From Collinsella sp. (lineage in GTDB: Bacteria > Actinomycetota > Coriobacteriia > Coriobacteriales > Coriobacteriaceae): a DNA stretch of 64,000 nucleotides. Both the position numbers and the translations under genes were made by a program. Under the pieces are notes generated by a model that was given only the letters and a program-made list of their open reading frames with translations, made no database searches and was not told the origin of the DNA. How positions within the stretch are numbered: the stretch's first letter is position 1; each line of letters begins with the position of its first letter. The stretch spans positions 62,001 through 126,000 of the forward strand of contig DXLP01000001.1 of the NCBI GenBank assembly GCA_019414645.1, written 5' to 3'. Of the stretch, positions 61,815 to 64,000 are shown one piece after another.

Positions 61815-62288
61815 TTACCAACGATAGTGAGAGAACGCGCGGTTGGCCTCGGCCATCTTGAAGACGTCCTCACGCTTCTTGACGGAAGCGCCCAGGCCGT
61901 TGGAAGCGTCGAGGATCTCGTTGGCGAGACGCTCGGCCATGGTCTTCTCCTTGCGAGCGCGGGAGAAGTTGACGATCCAGCGGATGCCCAGAGCGGTGGA
62001 ACGACGGGAGTTGACCTCCATCGGGACCTGATAGGTAGCGCCACCGACACGCTTGGGCTTAACCTCGAGCGTGGGCTTGACGTTGTCCATAGCCTTCTTG
62101 AAGGTAGCGAGAGCGTCGCCACCCTCGGACTTCTCGGCAACGATCTCGAAAGCGGTGTAAACGATGCGCTCAGCGGTGGCCTTCTTGCCGTCAAGAAGGA
62201 CCTTGTTGATGAGCTGAGTCACCAGGCGGTTGTTGTAAACGGCGTCAGGCTGAACCTCACGACGATTAGCTGCTGCACGACGCGGCAT
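61815..62288 (-). CDS. rpsG: 30S ribosomal protein S7
   Basis: Nucleates assembly of the 30S head. 157 residues with [22 protein letters not shown] and the C-terminal [19 protein letters not shown] region. Between rpsL and fusA. Confidence 0.98.
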   Translation of the reverse strand: MPRRAAANRREVQPDAVYNNRLVTQLINKVLLDGKKATAERIVYTAFEIVAEKSEGGDALATFKKAMDNVKPTLEVKPKRVGGATYQVPMEVNSRRSTALGIRWIVNFSRARKEKTMAERLANEILDASNGLGASVKKREDVFKMAEANRAFSHYRW

Positions 62289-62361
62289 GTGAAATCTCCT
62301 TAAGTGTCTACCGTGCGGCGCTTAGGCGGCACACGGCGAAAGTATCAAAACGTTATCTGGC

Positions 62362-62739
62362 TTATTTGGCCTTGGGGCGCTTAGCACCGTACTTGGAACG
62401 GGCCTGCATACGGTTCTGGACCGGAGCAGCGTCGTAGGCGCCACGGATGACGTGATAACGGACACCAGGGAGGTCACGGACACGACCGCCGCGGACGAGC
62501 ACGATGGAGTGCTCCTGCAGGTTGTGGCCCTCACCCGGGATGTAAGCAGTAACTTCGATGCCGTTGACAAGGCGAACACGGGCAACCTTACGAAGAGCCG
62601 AGTTCGGCTTCTTGGGGCTCGTGGTGAAGACGCGGGTGCACACGCCGCGCTTCTGGGAGTTGTGCTGCAGAGCAGCGTTCTTGGACTTCTTGGGCACGGA
62701 ACGACGGCCCTGGCGAACCAGCTGGTTAATAGTAGGCAA
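62362..62739 (-). CDS. rpsL: 30S ribosomal protein S12
   Basis: Decoding-centre protein S12, 125 residues. [11 protein letters not shown] at the start, [13 protein letters not shown] and [10 protein letters not shown] are family signatures. The lysine in TSPKKPNS sits where streptomycin-resistance substitutions occur. It starts with TTG after AAGGAG. First gene of rpsL-rpsG-fusA-rpsJ. Confidence 0.98.
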   Translation of the reverse strand: MPTINQLVRQGRRSVPKKSKNAALQHNSQKRGVCTRVFTTSPKKPNSALRKVARVRLVNGIEVTAYIPGEGHNLQEHSIVLVRGGRVRDLPGVRYHVIRGAYDAAPVQNRMQARSKYGAKRPKAK

Positions 62740-62832
62740 AGCGTACTCCTTCTCGAATGATTCCAGCTTTCTGTAAAGTGCAACGGCTTGAATCGAGGGG
62801 TCAGCATCCCCCTACGAAACACGCAGTTCGAT

Positions 62833-62861
62833 AGGATACGTGCCGTTAGCTGTGCCGTCAA
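62833..62861 (-). promoter_or_regulatory. Promoter of the rpsL operon
   Basis: Minus strand: TTGACG (62856-62861), exactly 17 bases, TATCCT (62833-62838), about 95 bases before the rpsL start. Just upstream lies GGGATACGCCCGGCGGCGTG, a relative of the motif seen before rplC and rplB. Confidence 0.75.
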
Positions 62862-62973
62862 CAGACCACGCCGCCGGGCGTATCCCAAAATAGCCATATT
62901 TCCGCAAAGCCTCCATAAAAGGAATCCCCGCCTGTGCGCAAGTGCCCATTCCAGCCGTCCATGTAACGCAAAA

Positions 62974-63003
62974 ATGGCCGCTTCCTCTAGCAGGAAGCGG
63001 CCT
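62974..63003 (-). terminator. Intrinsic terminator after the exported-protein gene
   Basis: In minus-strand sense AGGCCGCTTCCT pairs with AGGAAGCGGCC around CTAG-type loop bases, followed by ATTTTTG. It lies directly after the stop at 63009 and separates that gene from the rpsL promoter. Confidence 0.9.
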
Positions 63004-63008
63004 AGACC

Positions 63009-64000
63009 TTACGAATAGACGATGGTAAAGGGTACTTCTGTTTCGGTCTCTCCTGTTGATGTGCATCTCGTGCCCTCGAGGGTCACCGAGACCACTTGAT
63101 CGACATTGATCAGTTTTGTCGGAACCCAGATGTTCTCTCCGCTATTGCGCGCCATCGAAACATAGAAATTGTACGCCCCTGCGTCGTCATCTTCGATAAT
63201 CTGCTCCGATCCATCCTTGTAGCTGACGGTCAGCTTATTATCAACTGCTTCATAGCCCAGATCATCGATGTGTGTCTGGATAGAAAACGGGCTGATCTCG
63301 AGAGGCGAGTCATCGGAGCGGAGTTCCTTTGTATCGACGTACGCTCCAACGCTAAACTCGGGCGTCGATGCCTCGAACGGCTTCGCATCCTCGCCTTCGC
63401 CCTCGGTCCACGAGATATTCCAGGTGACCGCATGTTGAAAACCTCGCTCGCGATCCATAGAAGCAAAGTACATCGTGCCATTAATGACAGTATCGCTTGA
63501 TGTGTCCTTATCAATGGTGCAGCGTGTGTCAGCCCATTCCTCGCCGAAGTTCATGCTGGGCGTGCCGATGCCCTGCTCTTCTTCACCATAGAGAACAAGT
63601 TCGCCTGTCTCTGCTGCTGGCTTGTAGTAGTTAACGCCATTTGGATTGGACAGCGTAAACGTCACGGCACCGCAACCGTTTTTATCGATAGCCATCTCAT
63701 GGATATCGAGCGTATAGCCGTTACCCTCGACGGACAGATTAACCTTCTGGACTGCACCCTCCAGGCTTTGGGGCGCGATGCCATCACCAAACTCTCTGGT
63801 GTAGGTGTATTTAGTCCCCGATGAGCCGCCGTTGGTCCAGGTGATGGAATCCCCGTTGCCGTGGTTTCCCCAGGCTGAGGCAAAATAGGCGGATTTGACA
63901 ACGGCGTAGGCGACCCCTCCGGTCGCCAACACTCCGACAAGACATCCAACTACGGCAACATACAGAGGCTTCGCGTGACCCTTTCGACGAAGCGGCTCAC
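63009..64000 (-). CDS. Membrane-anchored or exported protein of unknown function (partial, N-terminus off window)
   Basis: Not recognised. The reading frame is open to the right edge, so the true start lies outside; a GTG at 63932 is only an internal codon. The visible N-terminal part is basic (RRKGHAKP) and then hydrophobic (LYVAVVGCLVGVLATGGVAY), a signal-anchor or signal peptide. About 290 residues of Ser/Thr/Gly/Asp-rich, beta-type sequence follow, with two Cys (ADTRCT, EGTRCT). No sorting signal is seen at the C-terminus. It is probably an extracytoplasmic protein held by its N-terminal helix. Its base use is somewhat less GC-rich than the ribosomal genes. Confidence 0.75.
   Translation of the reverse strand, partial: EPLRRKGHAKPLYVAVVGCLVGVLATGGVAYAVVKSAYFASAWGNHGNGDSITWTNGGSSGTKYTYTREFGDGIAPQSLEGAVQKVNLSVEGNGYTLDIHEMAIDKNGCGAVTFTLSNPNGVNYYKPAAETGELVLYGEEEQGIGTPSMNFGEEWADTRCTIDKDTSSDTVINGTMYFASMDRERGFQHAVTWNISWTEGEGEDAKPFEASTPEFSVGAYVDTKELRSDDSPLEISPFSIQTHIDDLGYEAVDNKLTVSYKDGSEQIIEDDDAGAYNFYVSMARNSGENIWVPTKLINVDQVVSVTLEGTRCTSTGETETEVPFTIVYS

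Noticed and set aside
1-64000. Prophage or integrative element carrying the purine genes
   Set aside because: No integrase, transposase, relaxase, phage structural gene or tRNA attachment site was seen anywhere in the window.

Overview
The window looks like the chromosome of a high-GC, anaerobic gut actinobacterium of the class Coriobacteriia, most likely Collinsella or a close relative. The evidence is the ribosomal protein sequences, a fused AccD-AccA carboxyltransferase, FabK as the enoyl-ACP reductase, a zinc-type S14, and a selenium/molybdenum purine-catabolism gene set. The genus is an inference; no comparison was run.

Layout. All ribosomal genes lie on the minus strand in the standard str-S10-spc order, but in three separate blocks. 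Block 1 (62.7-59.3 kb) is rpsL-rpsG-fusA-rpsJ, without tuf, and ends at an intrinsic terminator. Block 2 (45.4-39.6 kb) is rplC-rplD-rplW-rplB-rpsS-rplV-rpsC-rplP-rpmC-rpsQ-rplN-rplX and also ends at a terminator. Block 3 (1.27 kb to the left edge) is rplE-rpsN-rpsH, with a plausible promoter of its own. Between blocks 1 and 2 lie birA and a fatty-acid synthesis operon (fabH-acpP-fabK-fabD-fabG-fabF-accB-fabZ-accC-accDA), followed by a lone PTS EIIC, a cation diffusion facilitator and a histidine phosphatase. Between blocks 2 and 3 lie 38 kb of accessory genes.

The 38 kb insert is dominated by anaerobic purine (urate/xanthine) catabolism. The right half holds an NCS2 purine permease, ssnA, ygfK, a four-cluster ferredoxin and a selenium-dependent xanthine dehydrogenase. 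The left half holds ygeX, ygeY, ygeW, carbamate kinase, a MobA-like nucleotidyltransferase, hydantoinase, yqeC, yqeB and xdhC. Expected flow: uptake; redox chemistry by XDH with YgfK and ferredoxin; ring opening and hydrolysis (SsnA, HyuA, YgeY); carbamoyl transfer (YgeW); ATP from carbamoyl phosphate (carbamate kinase); pyruvate and ammonia from 2,3-diaminopropionate (YgeX). RidA nearby can clear the 2-aminoacrylate that YgeX makes. YqeB, YqeC, XdhC and the MobA-like protein would mature the selenium-containing molybdenum cofactor. Each half is headed by a divergent YheO-like PAS/HTH regulator.

The two purine halves are separated by about 10 kb of variable genes (12.8-22.1 kb): two proteins of unknown function, a possibly frameshifted gene, a sortase-anchored repeat protein, an exonuclease and two ATPases with repeat-rich upstream regions. 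To the right of the purine genes lie a U32 peptidase, a pseudouridine synthase and an oxidoreductase-DeoR pair.

Intergenic DNA is unusually rich in palindromic repeats of several unrelated families. The most striking is a long hairpin element at 10.4 and 45.7 kb, whose core sequence is conserved while its outer arms differ in sequence yet stay self-complementary. No tRNA, rRNA, CRISPR array, transposase or integrase gene was seen.
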